From assembly GCF_000346465.2 (NCBI RefSeq), contig NC_034011.1:5764534-5828533 (forward strand): a DNA stretch of 64,000 bases, read 5' to 3'. A program made the position numbers and the translations under genes. Below are positions 12,661-23,039 of this stretch, piece after piece. The stretch comes from Prunus persica. Taxonomy: Eukaryota > Streptophyta > Magnoliopsida > Rosales > Rosaceae. The notes under the pieces were generated by a model. That model was not told the DNA's origin, made no database searches, and saw nothing but the letters and a program-made list of their open reading frames with translations. The stretch's first letter is position 1, and the number at the start of each line of letters is the position of its first letter.

Positions 12661-13764
12661 TGGGGAGGGGGCTAATATTGAGGCTCCTACAGTGACGACA
12701 TAAGGTCATCATTTGAGAAAAGATGCCCTGTTGAATGTTGCATGTCTCCTTTTGCCCACACTAGATGACGATCACTTGGAGGTCTCCGTGAACTATTCGT
12801 TGCATCAAGTTAGACGACAGTTTGAGCTCGATCAAGGTGTGCCCTTTGGTCCCAGCCGTAAGAGTGGGGGTAATGTGTCGAATGATGGCAGGCCCCTTGC
12901 CCTTGTATTAGTTGGCAGAGAGAGAGAGTTGATGACTTCTCAAAAGGTTATTAGAACCGCTACTTTGCTTTGTTCAGTCAATTCCATGCCACTCACTACG
13001 ATAGACTTCCTTCCTCAATGGCTCGTCATGCCCACCCAGCGTCGAAAGAGAAAGTTGTTTCATTAAGTGAGAAGCGAAACTTGCCTTTTACCGCCAAAAA
13101 GTGGTGTAATTGTTAGGGAATTCTTCGAGCTGAGATAGAAGCTGGGGAAACAAAACCCTCACGACGCTGGAAGAAGCACTGTGCAGGGGAAGTGAAAGCG
13201 AGAGGAGGATCGTGGTGTAGAGAGAAAACAAGCTGTTAAGAAGCCGAAGAGGTTCATCCCCCAAGTGGCAGCAATTTTCCCTTCCAAAGCCAAGGGAAAG
13301 TCTTCATCGGAGCATTCAGCGCATCGGGAACCTACGGCTTCTCACTACAGCAAGTGTACTGGCGAGGTGCTGGAAGCTTCACCTTCTCATAGTAAGTATA
13401 GATAATTGCTAAATACTTGTGACTCAAGCTCATGTTGTTCCCCTTTTTCCTCTCGTATTCATGTTTTCATTCCTTTTTTTTTTAAAATCCACGTAGGCAC
13501 CCACCCCCCAAAAAAGAAGAAGAAGATAGGCAATAAAGCTCCCGTGATCCCGAAACGCCAAAGCATGCGTATTGTACAAGCGAGATATGCCAGTACTAGC
13601 AAAGATAGGGGTGAAACTTTCGGAGATGTTATTTTTTCTCCCCAAAACGCAGAATTTAAAGCTTACTCATGCCGTTGGTTTTCTAGCTGGCCTTCTGTTT
13701 TCTAGGTCAAGGTTTCATTCCTCAGCTGATAAACAAAATCGAACATCTTTCTATACCAAATGGT
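12661..13764 (+). mobile_element. Continuation of the PMD-type element, plus strand
   Basis: A plus-strand reading at about 12710-13066 contains RRQFELDQGVPFGPS, a phrase I associate with the C-terminal half of PMD transposon proteins. It is followed by a basic, serine-rich region (about 13100-13400) and a lysine-rich patch (PPKKKKKIGNK) at about 13505. Stops and frame changes occur throughout. The sequence is cut at 13764 by the copia insertion and should resume at 22145. Confidence 0.45.
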
Positions 13765-13996
13765 TGCTAAAAAATGAAAACTATGAGAGAATATTTGTTT
13801 GTGGGAATTTTATGTATTCATCTCCTTGTAAGAGGTCATATTTATAATACAACGAAACCTGAATGGGCAAGTAAATAATAAATTCCTAAATCTATTTACA
13901 GTAAAAAATCAGGAATTAAAGTAAATCAATTACAATTATAATAGGAATTCTTGGTGTGTAAGGAAAGTAAGTCAATATCCACAAGTCACGCCAACA
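13765..13996 (-). repeat. Copia LTR (3' LTR in element orientation)
   Basis: 232 bases, TGCTAA...CCAACA on the plus strand. By eye it differs from the other LTR by about ten substitutions and one 2-base indel, so the insertion is moderately old. Flanked on the left by the target duplication atggt at 13760-13764. Confidence 0.95.
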
Positions 13997-14010
13997 CTCC
14001 CTCTCACGTT
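13997..14010 (-). other. Polypurine tract of the copia element
   Basis: Reading the minus strand toward the 3' LTR, a G/A-rich stretch including GAGAGGGAG directly abuts the LTR. This is where plus-strand DNA synthesis is primed in LTR elements. Confidence 0.7.
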
Positions 14011-17000
14011 GGTGCATAGATGTCGTCAGTGCCCAACTGATCCAGTGAATTATGGAATGCTTTATTGGAAATCGCCTTTGTTAAAATATCCGCCAATTGA
14101 TCCTCGGATTTCACAAAAGGAAACTGAAACACTTTAGCCTCAAGCTCCTGTTTGATGAAGTGTCGATCCACCTCAACATGTTTAGTACGATCATGCTGAA
14201 CCGGATTCTGTGCAATGGCTATAGCAGCCTTGTTGTCACAAAAGAGATTCATTGTGGATATAGGTTTATACCCAAGTTCAGTAAGCAACTTTTTTAACCA
14301 AAGAAGTTCACAAATCCCTTTAGTCATGCCTCTGAACTCGGCTTCTGCACTGGATAAAGCTACTACATTCTGTTTCTTGCTCCTCCATGTCACCAAATTA
14401 CCTCCCACGAATGTGAAGTAACCCGATGTGGATTTTCTATCTGTTACATTACTTGCCCAATCTGCATCTGAATAACTATCAATATTTAGATGACCATACT
14501 TTGAGAACATAAGTCCTTTTTCAGGTGCAAACTTCAAATATCTAAGTATCCGAAGAACTGCATTAATGTGGTCTTCACTTCGAGAGTGCATAAATTAACT
14601 GACAACGCTTACCGCATAAGCAATGTCTGGTCGAGTATGTGACAAATAGATCAATCTTCCCACTAACCTTTGGTATCTTTTTTTGTTAGTTGGAACTTGA
14701 TCCAGATATTCTCCAAGATGATGATTCTGAACAATTGGAGTGTCCGCAAGTTTACAATCTAACATTCCTGTGTCTGTCAACGAGTCCAAGATATATTTCC
14801 TTTGAGAGAGAAATATGCCTTGCTGCGATCGAGCCACCTCAATTCCCAAGAAATACTTGAGTCCACCTTGATCCTTCATCTCAAACTCCGTAGCCAGATA
14901 GTCTTGTAGCTGTGATATTTCATGTTTATCATTCCCAGTAATAATCATATCATCAACATAGATTATTAATGCAGTTACCTTCCCTTTTCGATGTTTCAAG
15001 AATAGAGTATGATCTGAGTTGCACTGTTTGAAACCATTGTTCTTCATTGCCATGGTGAACCATCCAAACCATGCACGTGGTGACTGTTTCAATCCATACA
15101 ATGCTTTTCGTAACCTACAAACTGTTCCAGTCTGAGTAGTATTATATCTAGGAGGAATGTCCATGTACACATCCTCCATGAGTTCGCCATGTAGAAAAGC
15201 ATTCTTTACATCAAACTGGTGTAGTGGCCAATCCAAATTAGCTGCAAGGGACAATAAGACTCTGACGGTGTTTAACTTTGCAACTGGAGCAAAAGTTTCT
15301 TCATAGTCTATACCATAGGTCTGTGTGTACCATTTTTCCACAAGTCTTGCCTTGTATCGCTCGATAGATCCATCTGCATTGTGTTTTATAGTAAACACCC
15401 ATCTACATCTGATAGTCTTTTTTCCTCGTGGTATAGTCTCCAATGTCCAAGTCTGATTTTTCTCAAGAGCTTTCATCTCCTCTTTTATAGCTTGGACCCA
15501 CTTAGGATCTTTCAATGCTTCAGAGACCTTGGTTGGAATATGGATAGCAGACAACTGATGCACAAAAGCCTTGAGTGGTTCAAACAGCTTCTTAGTGGAT
15601 ACATGATTTGCAATTGGATACTTGGATGTCTTGCCAATATCAGGTGAATAATAGTTTGGTGGCTTCCCACGATTTTGCCTGAACGGTAATTGATATCCAA
15701 TAGTTTTATCATCTAAATGCACAAGTCTAGTAGGAGTAGTTACCTCAAGGATATTCTCAGGAGATTGGTCTGTTGGTACTGTTGAGTTAGAGGGGGTCTT
15801 AATCTTGTTGTTCTGTATTACCTGTAGGTGTAAGACTTGGATCAGAAATATCTTCGCATGAATCAGGTGGGTCAGGCAATTGATCACTATGAATAGGCGA
15901 TTGGTCGCTTTTCGACAGAGAGTAATCTCATGCTCCAGACTCGGGATGATCAATCATTTCTGTACATAGGAGAATTTCTTTGTTTTCCAAGTTGCTCCAA
16001 TTCTGCTCTTCACTTTGTATCTCCCCCTGAAGCATAGGATTGGATGATGGGTCATGGAAGAACAGCTCAGATTCCAGAAAGGTCACATCCAAAGTGACAT
16101 AGGTTCGTTGGGTATGAGGGTGATAACAGCGGTAACCTTTCTGATGAGTAGCATAACCCACAAAAACACAACCAAGTGCACATGGATCAAGTTTGCTACG
16201 TTGATTTTTGTGGAGATGAACGAAAGCCACACATCTAAAGATTCGGGGTGTGAGTACCAAAACAGAGGGCAGAGGTCTGTGTTGCGCAAGCACCTGTAAG
16301 GGAGTTTTAAAGGTCAATACACCAGAAGGCATGCGGTTGATCAGGTGAACTGCGGTGACAATAGCATCATCCTAGTGATGGCGAGGAATATGAGCACCAA
16401 TCATAAGTGCTCGGGCTGTTTCAAGAAGATGTCGATTCTTTTGTTCAGCAACACCATTTTGTTGCTGTGTCTGAGGACAAGTCGTCTCATGGATAATTCC
16501 ATGTTGTTGGAAGTAAGTCTAAAAGTCATGATTGACAAATTCTCCACCATTGTCTGAGCGAAGAATCTGGATTTGAGCATTAAACTGAGTTTTCATCTAT
16601 TTGTGGAAGGACTGAGAATGGGAAAACACTTCATTTTTATTCTTCAGCAAATAAAGCCATGTCATCCGTGTACAATCATCGATGAATGTCACAAATCATC
16701 GAACACTAGAAGGAGTAGTGATAGGCGAAGGTCCCCAGACATCAGAGTGAATTAATGTAAATGGAGTAGTACACTTGTTCGTACTCAATGGGTAGGGCAC
16801 ACAGTGACTCTTGGTCAAAATACAAGTATCACATGTGAAGTCAGAGTTCTTGAAACCTGAGAATAAATCTAGTATAAGATGCTTCATATAACTAAAAGAC
16901 GAATGTCCTAATCGACGGTGCCACAACCAGATTTGCTTTTGTTTGTTATCAAAGGGATGTGTCACACTGTTAGCCATGCCGGGACTGAAGTCATCAACAT

Positions 17001-17520
17001 AATATAGCTCCCTCTCTTAGTACCACGACCAAGAATCTCCTTAGTGTGAATATCATGAAGCAAACAAAAACTCGAGTAAATGAGTACACAACAATTCAAT
17101 TGTTCAGTAAGCTGACTAACTGACAACAATTTAGTGGACAAAGATGGAACAAGTAAAGTATTAGACAGTGTGAGAGAGGATGAGAGTGCAACAGTGCCAG
17201 CCCCTGTCACAGGATAAGTAACACCGTTGGCATTTGCAATACAGGTTCGTCGAGGTTGTGTAGTATTCAGAAAATCATCAGGATCAAACATCATATGATC
17301 AGTTGCACCAGAATCAATTATTCAGCTCATGGAATCAATCTTATCGGAAGTATGGAATCCATAACTAGTATCATTACTAGTCATATTGCATTGTCCTCGA
17401 TCTGTAAGAGTAGCCCACCAATCGGGGTAGCCAGGCAATGTAAAACAAGTCTCACAAGTGTTTCTCGGATCACCATAATATGCGCAATTTGGTCCATGTG
17501 TCGGGGTCGTTAGTCAAGAA
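14004..17520 (-). pseudogene. Copia polyprotein remnant: protease, integrase, RT, RNase H
   Basis: In element order: a zinc-knuckle-like segment (CAYYGDPRNTCETCF, about 17430-17490); the protease active site DSGAT (about 17300-17323); the GAG-pre-integrase HHCC segment (HRRLGH...CDTC, about 16810-16950); the integrase core with HSDVWGP and DNGGEF; reverse transcriptase with FDVKNAFLHGEL and YVDDM (about 14949-14960); RNase H with DRKSTSGY and ALSSAEAE; and a terminal ADILTK. In-frame stops occur at 14595-14597, 16372-16374, 16519-16521, 16597-16599, 16696-16698 and near 17322. A frame change lies at about 15830-15950. Several stops look like single changes of Gln, Trp or Arg codons. The longest intact stretch is the RT region, 14595-15953. 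Confidence 0.93.
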
Positions 17521-17820
17521 GTCATAATCTGTGCAGCGGAAGATGCATAAGATACAGGTTGAGTAGGAATTTGGATCGGAATATGAGCTTGAGTCGGGGT
17601 CGAAGTCGGAGTCAAATTCGGGATCGGGGTCTGAATCAGAGACAAATTTGGGGTCGGGGTCATCATTGGGGTCAGGGTCAGGGTCGTCAAAAGAGAATCC
17701 TAATTCTGGATCGGGTTCGGGGTCAAAGTATGCATTTGTAAGAGCTGAGCCATTTGGGCACTCAAGTCAACGATGGTTGGTTGAGAATAAGAGAAGGAGT
17801 CGGTGGTGCAACCTGTATGA
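17521..17820 (-). pseudogene. Copia gag remnant with Thr/Pro-rich low-complexity stretch
   Basis: Minus-strand reading gives a short Gln/Leu segment and then a Thr-Pro-rich tract. The tract arises from imperfect repeats of a gtcggggtc-like unit between about 17590 and 17740. The usual copia gag body of several hundred residues is absent: only about 400 bases lie between the primer site and the zinc-knuckle region once the Harbinger insert is discounted. I infer a deletion in gag before the Harbinger insertion. Confidence 0.6.
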
Positions 17821-18276
17821 GAGCAAGTCCAACGGGCTAGCTGAGCCCGAGGCTACGGGGAAAAAAAAAAAAATTCGTTCCAGCGGCCAACCCGAAGGCG
17901 AGTTCAGCCTGCGCTAACGTCAGCGCTTGCGTCACACTGACGTCAGCAAACGCCTTCAAATTTTTTTTGGTAAAAAAAATTTGAACCAGCGCGCGCTGAC
18001 GTCAGCGCGACGCCAGCTCCAACGGGAATATGCCACGTGTCTCGCCCCCAGCCCTTCAATCAGCATATCTAAATCCAATCCAACAGTTGGCATTTTTTGG
18101 GCAATAAAATTATGAAAAAAAATTCTAAAAAATTCAGATTTTTTTTTCTATAAATACCTATCAATACCCTTCACTTTCAACACCAATCCTCATACATTTC
18201 ATTATACTTCTACTATTATTCACTATTTACTCAACATTTTCCTCTTTTTCACCTTGTATTTTGATTTCATATTTTT

Positions 18277-19550
18277 ATGGCTTCTTCTATTGAAACCGGA
18301 GGGGCTTGGAGCACCATGGAAGATGTTTCCTTGTGTCAGGCTTGGCTCCAAATTTGTCATTGTCCCGTGTCCGGCAATGAGATGAAATTTTTTCATATGT
18401 GGAAAAAAAATTCATGCCGAATTTTGTAAAAAAATTCCGGGGTCTACTCGTACGGAGCTGGCATTATCTAGTATGTGGAAAATTCTCAATAAAGAGTTGG
18501 AAAAATAGAGAGATGCCCTAGCAAAAGCGATGGACAACTATAGAAGCGGGAAAATCGTACTAACGAGGTAAGTATTTTATAATTTTTGTTTTATTAAGTT
18601 TAATCTCCTAATATATATATTTTGTTAATATTGCTTGCATTTTCAATATTTTGTTAATATTTCTTGCATTTTAAATATTTTGTTCATATTTCTTGCAATA
18701 TCAATATTTTGTTAATATTTCTTGCATTTTAAATATTTTGTTCATATTTCTTGCATTTTAAATATTTTGTTAATATTTCTTGCATTTTCAATATGTTGTT
18801 AATATTTCTTGCATTTTTAATATGTTGTTAATATTTCTTGCATTTCCAATTGTTTCTTAATTTTCTTGCACTTCTAATTTATTTGTAAGGTTAATTGCAT
18901 TTGCATTATTTTTTTTTTTGTTACTTGCATATCCAATATATTTTAAATATTTATTGCATTTTCATTTTTTTGTTAAATAGATGATTCAAGCACAAATGTG
19001 GTTCGGTGCAACCGGAGGTGGCAAAAAAAGTTTCAACCATCATGAATGTTGGGAGGTGGTGAAATATTGCAAACGCTTCATAATTATTCCTACGGGTCCC
19101 GCCGTAGTGCTAAACGAGACGCCACTCTGTGATTCAATGACATCGGATTCACCTCTCGATTTCCCTATGAGTCAAGACTCACCCATCGAAAAGGAGCCGA
19201 GGCCCATTGGCCGAAAGGCCACCAAGGCAAAGAAAGTGGGTAATTCAAGCAATAATAATTCAACGTTTTTGGAGGAAATTGCAAGGCAAAACGGCATAAG
19301 AATTGAAATGGAACAGAAACGCCAGAATAACAAGTTGGCCCTTCAAGCTAAGTATGCACGAGAAAGGGAGTATTTGCACAAAAAAGATATGGACAAGACG
19401 GATCGGGAAACCATGGCGATGTATACAAGTCATATGTCCCTTGAAACAAAACAATTTTGGAAGCTAGAACGAAGGGATATTATGAGAAGAAGACTTTTTC
19501 AGGATGATGGGCCTAGCAACACGGATTGGTTAAATGATGGAAACCATTAA
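18277..19550 (+). pseudogene. Harbinger ORF1: MYB/NAM-associated-type DNA-binding protein, broken
   Basis: Two exons, 18277-18567 and 18981-19550, split by an intron of minisatellite repeats. Exon 1 begins MASSIETGGAWSTMEDVSL, the trihelix/MYB-like start seen in the ORF1 partner of PIF/Harbinger transposases. An A-run near 18405-18410 shifts the frame, and a TAG near 18508 replaces an expected Trp codon. Exon 2 is open for 189 codons and holds the NAM-associated C-terminal region with a Lys/Glu/Gln-rich helical stretch (EMEQKRQNNKLALQAKYA). In active relatives this protein helps the transposase bind its ends and enter the nucleus. Confidence 0.85.
18613..18870. repeat. AT-rich minisatellite, about 29-bp unit, eight to nine copies
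   Basis: Successive copies of a unit built on aatattttgttaatatttc and ttgcatttt, with single-base differences, fill the intron of the Harbinger ORF1. More degenerate copies continue to about 18960. It looks like local slippage amplification and is not a separate element. Confidence 0.85.
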
Positions 19551-19959
19551 ATTAATTAGCATACCTTTTATGTATTTGTATTTTTCATGTTTTCTATTAA
19601 AGTTGTTGTAATTCATGTATTTTATTTTAGTAGTAGTAATTCTTAATGACTTGTATTAGATTTCTTTATTTAATAAACAAAGCATTCAATAAATTACCTT
19701 TTTATTCAACATATTCCATACTTCAAACAAAACAAAATTAAAATAAAAAAAAAACTACAAACAAGGCACAATAATAATAACAAACCACAACCAAACCATA
19801 ATAAATAAAAATACAACACAACCTAACCATAACTAAATAAAACATAACCAAAGCATCTATGCTCCATCATTCATCTTCATTGCCTTTCACCGCCCATAGA
19901 TGCTTCATCAAGTGAACTTGACGCATTTCATGAATATACGAAGATTGCATCTCTGTATA
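19551..19959. other. Spacer between the convergent Harbinger genes
   Basis: Very AT-rich, with poly-A stretches (about 19740-19850). It probably carries the overlapping 3' ends and poly(A) signals of the two convergent transposon genes. No coding potential seen. Confidence 0.5.
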
Positions 19960-21216
19960 TCAATCTATCATTCGGGTCATCAAATGACCATCCCTCACCA
20001 ACGGTTCCGGCTCAAACGGTTCTCCACTTGGCCCCATGGGCCTTTCAAAAATCCGTGTCAAGGCCGTGTTCATTGGATCCGGTTCATAGACCTCTAAAGC
20101 ATCATAATCGTACTCATCCTCTACAATCATATTATGGAGGATGATGCAAGTCATCATAATGCTTCTGAGGATCTCCTCATCAAACATACGGGCCGCAGCT
20201 CGAATAATCAACCACCGAGCTTGAAGGATGCCAAAACATCTTTCGACATCTTTCTTGTATCCCTCTTGATAGGTAGCAAATAATTTTTGCTTTTGGGATC
20301 GGGGATTCGGAATGGATTTGACAAAAGTGGTCCACCTCGGGTAGATGCAGTCAGCTAGATAATACCCCGTCTGGTACACTGTATTGTTGACTTGATAGGT
20401 GATATTGGGGCTCTGGCCTCTCAATACATCGTTGAAGACCGGGGATTGACCCAGCACGTTGAGGTCATTTTGGGATCCTGCAACTCCAAAGAAGGCATGT
20501 CAAACCCATGTGTCGAAGCCAGCAACAGCTTCAAGGATGATACTTTTTTGGCCTTTTCTATTTCCGTAATCACTTTGCCAAGCAGTTGGGCAATTCTTCC
20601 ATTGCCAGTGCATGCAGTCCATGCTACCAATCATTCCTAGAAATTCTCGAGCTTCGGCTTTTTGTAGAAGCCGTTGGAGGTCCCTAGGAGTAGGTCTACG
20701 CAGGTAGTCCCTACTGTACAGAGTTTCAACTGCTTGACAAAATCTTACCAAAGCCTCCAACGTAGTGGACTTCCCCATCCGGGCAATCTCATCCACCTAA
20801 TCAGCAGATGCTCCATACGCCAACATTCGTATAACAGCTGTAAGCTTTTGCTCCGGAAGAAGCCCCAAAACCCCAGTAGCATCACACTTTTGAACAAAGT
20901 ATGCATCATAATTGCAAATATCATGCATGACTTTATTGAACAAATGGGGTTGCATTCTAAATCACCTTCGAAAATCAACATCAGAGTACAAAGAAGTTGG
21001 GATAAAATAATCTTCCAAAAGATTCTTACCCCGAGAATGCCTATGTCTTTCCACATTCCGGCGGCGACCGACTTGTGAACCACGGCGGCGACCTTGGTTC
21101 TCTTCATCTTGCAAAGCCACTGCTATGAGAACTTGTTCATCGACTTGTCTCTGCAACTCATTGATTTCATCTGCTCTACGGTTTCTCTCATTTGTTTCTT
21201 GTTTTTGCCTCTCCAA
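19960..21216 (-). pseudogene. Harbinger transposase (PIF-type DDE nuclease), three nonsense codons
   Basis: One continuous minus-strand frame from MERQKQETNERNRR (21216) to the stop at 19960. It is interrupted by three nonsense codons: TGA at 20962-20964, TAG at 20797-20799 and TGA at 20500-20502. The catalytic triad regions are all visible: GMIGSMDCMHW (first Asp), GSQNDLNVL (second Asp) and KKDVERCFGILQARW (Glu). The N-terminal part has the charged helical region and a basic arginine patch (GRRRGSQVGRRRNVERHR), fitting DNA binding. Apart from the stops the frame is kept throughout, so the copy died recently by point mutation. Confidence 0.9.
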
Positions 21217-21388
21217 GCATCTCCTAAAATCTTATATTGAGAATGAATGAAGTATGAATTCTAAACTCTGAGAAATGAAAATATAGAAAGATGTGGTGTG
21301 AGAGGTATGAGCTGAGCCTCTGGTTTTATAGAAAATTTTGGCAAGATAGACATGCCACGTGGCTTGATTTGATTGGAGGAAAATCTTA

Positions 21389-21595
21389 TCTGAAATTTGA
21401 AATTCATTCGAAATTTCAACCCTAATTTGTATGAAATTTGAATTTTGAAATTCATCCGAAATTTAAACCCAAATTTATCTGAATTTTGAATTTTGAAATT
21501 CATTCGAAATTTGAACCCAAAAATTTATCTGAAATTTGAATTTTGAAATTCATCCGAAATTTGAATCCAAAAATCTTATTTTGAAATTTTATCCG
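21389..21595. repeat. Tandem repeat, about 57-bp unit, near the right Harbinger end
   Basis: About three and a half copies of a unit containing gaaatttgaattttgaaa and ttcatccgaaattt. It is subterminal in the Harbinger element, beyond the transposase start. Subterminal repeats in this family often bind transposase; here that is inference only. Confidence 0.75.
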
Positions 21596-21696
21596 ATTAT
21601 GAATAGTCTTGACACGTAGGAACCCGAAAATATTATCCAAATTAATTATTTTCATTAAAAAATTTGTGAAAAAAACAAAAAAAATGAACAGTAATT

Positions 21697-21804
21697 GCCC
21701 TTAGCCATGGCAATGGGTGGAAACACAAAATACTATTTGCAAGGGCAACCACTATTTACGTGAATAGTGGCTGCCCTAGCTCCCCCCTTGCCATGGCTAA
21801 GGGC
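21697..21804. repeat. Perfect 17-bp inverted repeat with an inner hairpin at the Harbinger right end
   Basis: GCCCTTAGCCATGGCAA at 21697-21713 is perfectly repeated in inverse orientation at 21788-21804. Between them a second hairpin pairs gggcaaccactatt with aatagtggctgccc. The outer arms end 18 bases inside the transposon tip, so the right end can fold into a cruciform. No match to this structure was seen at the left end. Confidence 0.85.
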
Positions 21805-21898
21805 AAATGGGTGGAATTGCTCTGAGGGTTGAAAAAATCATCAACCCCCATAGCGGCTGCAGGGGTTTGAAACTAGAGTCAGCAATTCCAAGATCGCC

Positions 21899-21910
21899 GC
21901 TCTGATACCA
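21899..21910 (-). other. Copia primer-binding site, initiator tRNA-Met type
   Basis: The minus strand reads TGGTATCAGAGC directly after the 5' LTR. This matches the 3' end of plant initiator methionine tRNA in complement and is the standard primer site of plant copia elements. Confidence 0.92.
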
Positions 21911-22144
21911 TGCTAAAATATGAAAACTATGAGAGAATATTTGTTTGTGGAAATTTTCTGTGTATTCTTCTCCTTGTAGGAGGTCATATTTATAATACAA
22001 CGAAACCTGAATGGGCAAGTAAATAATAAATTCATAAATCTATTTATAGTAAGAAATCAGGAATTAAAGTAAATCAATTACAATTATAATATGAATTCTT
22101 GATGTGTAAGGAAAGTAAGTCAATATCCACAAGTCACGCCAACA
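21911..22144 (-). repeat. Copia LTR (5' LTR in element orientation)
   Basis: 234 bases, matching 13765-13996 except for about ten substitutions and a 2-base indel by eye. Followed by the target duplication atggt at 22145-22149. Confidence 0.95.
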
Positions 22145-22705
22145 ATGGTGAAACCCAGCAGAGCAACACGGACACCTATTTGCCTTTCCCCTTTGTTTTG
22201 TTTTTTTTTGTTTTGTCTCTATCCTAAGAGATTCTTTTTTTAAATCTTAATTCCATAACTTCCATTTTTTTTAATCAGTTTATAACATATTTTCTCATTC
22301 TGTATCTAGGTTTCACCACTGGTGTTTCGTGTCTCAATCGCTTGATCGAGGACACCTCATAAAATGAAGGGCTAAAGCCATTTTTTCATCAACAGGCTTG
22401 CCACAACCTGATACTCAACCAAAATTAATTTGGTTCAAATACATATTCTTCTTAAAAAACTCACCTTTTCTTTGATCAACTAAATTATGATGCTCAACTC
22501 ACTGGAGATTTGTTCTTTCATATTGAAGAACTCATAAATATGGGTAACAATTGTGCCAATGCTTTTCTGTGGTTGAAGAAAAATTCTTCTATGAATTTAT
22601 TGCAAATTCTGCTATTAAAAAGAAAAGAATTTATTGTAAATAAACAAAGGAACAAAGAATGATGAAAAAAAGAAGAAAAATTAGGGAAAGTTAGAAACGG
22701 TGTGT

Positions 22706-22749
<44 letters not shown>

Positions 22750-23039
22750 ATAAGAAACAAAATCCAGTGTTGATGCCGCTTGGTGAACAATGTTGGATTA
22801 CTTGGTTTAAGATTTTTCTGAATGCATATAAATGTACAATATTTTACAGTAGAGACTCGATTTTGTTCATTTGAGGAAGAATAAAAATTTTACCCAAAAA
22901 AGATGGAAAATGGACGCCGTCAGTTAGCTGCAAGAGTGTTTTGCGAGAAAAAAATATATACATGTGACGTGACTTGTTTTTACCCATTAAATTTAATGAA
23001 TGTTCAAGACTCTCAAATGCGGGTAAATGCAATCCCTAA
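22145..23039. other. Right flank of the copia insertion; transposon or intergenic sequence
   Basis: Should be the continuation of the sequence interrupted at 13764. No gene recognised. Contains a (GA)19 microsatellite at 22709-22746 and poly-T runs. Confidence 0.5.
22709..22746. repeat. (GA)n microsatellite, 19 units
   Basis: Uninterrupted GA dinucleotide run, likely length-variable between individuals. Confidence 0.95.

Larger units (their letters stand above)
17821..21822. mobile_element. PIF/Harbinger DNA transposon nested in the copia element
   Basis: Ends are GAGCAAGTCC on the left and the inverse of GAGCAATTCC on the right, giving a short imperfect terminal inverted repeat. The 3-base duplication tga (17818-17820 and 21823-21825) flanks it. 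It carries the two genes typical of PIF/Harbinger elements in convergent order: a MYB/NAM-associated-type ORF1 on plus and a DDE transposase on minus. Both are broken by stops and frame changes. A 3-base duplication is the family hallmark, although TTA or TAA is the usual sequence. It inserted into the gag leader of the copia element and is therefore younger than it. Confidence 0.9.
13765..22144 (-). mobile_element. Ty1/copia LTR retrotransposon, minus strand, carrying a nested Harbinger element
   Basis: Two near-identical LTRs (13765-13996 and 21911-22144) begin TG and end CA, and are flanked by the same 5 bases, atggt (13760-13764 and 22145-22149). A primer-binding site lies next to the right-hand LTR and a purine tract next to the left-hand one, fixing the minus orientation. 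The interior encodes zinc-knuckle, protease, integrase, reverse transcriptase and RNase H remnants in the copia order. Removing the nested 4.0-kb Harbinger insert leaves about 4.4 kb, short for a copia element because most of gag is missing. Many in-frame stops mean it cannot encode its own proteins. Confidence 0.95.

Noticed and set aside
17590..17740. Possible satellite or regulatory repeat of gtcggggtc units
   Set aside because: It lies in the copia gag frame and encodes a Thr/Pro tract, so it is coding low complexity.
18613..18960. Regularly repeated unit considered as a CRISPR-like array
   Set aside because: The units are directly adjacent without spacers, AT-rich and inside a transposon intron. 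It is a eukaryotic minisatellite.
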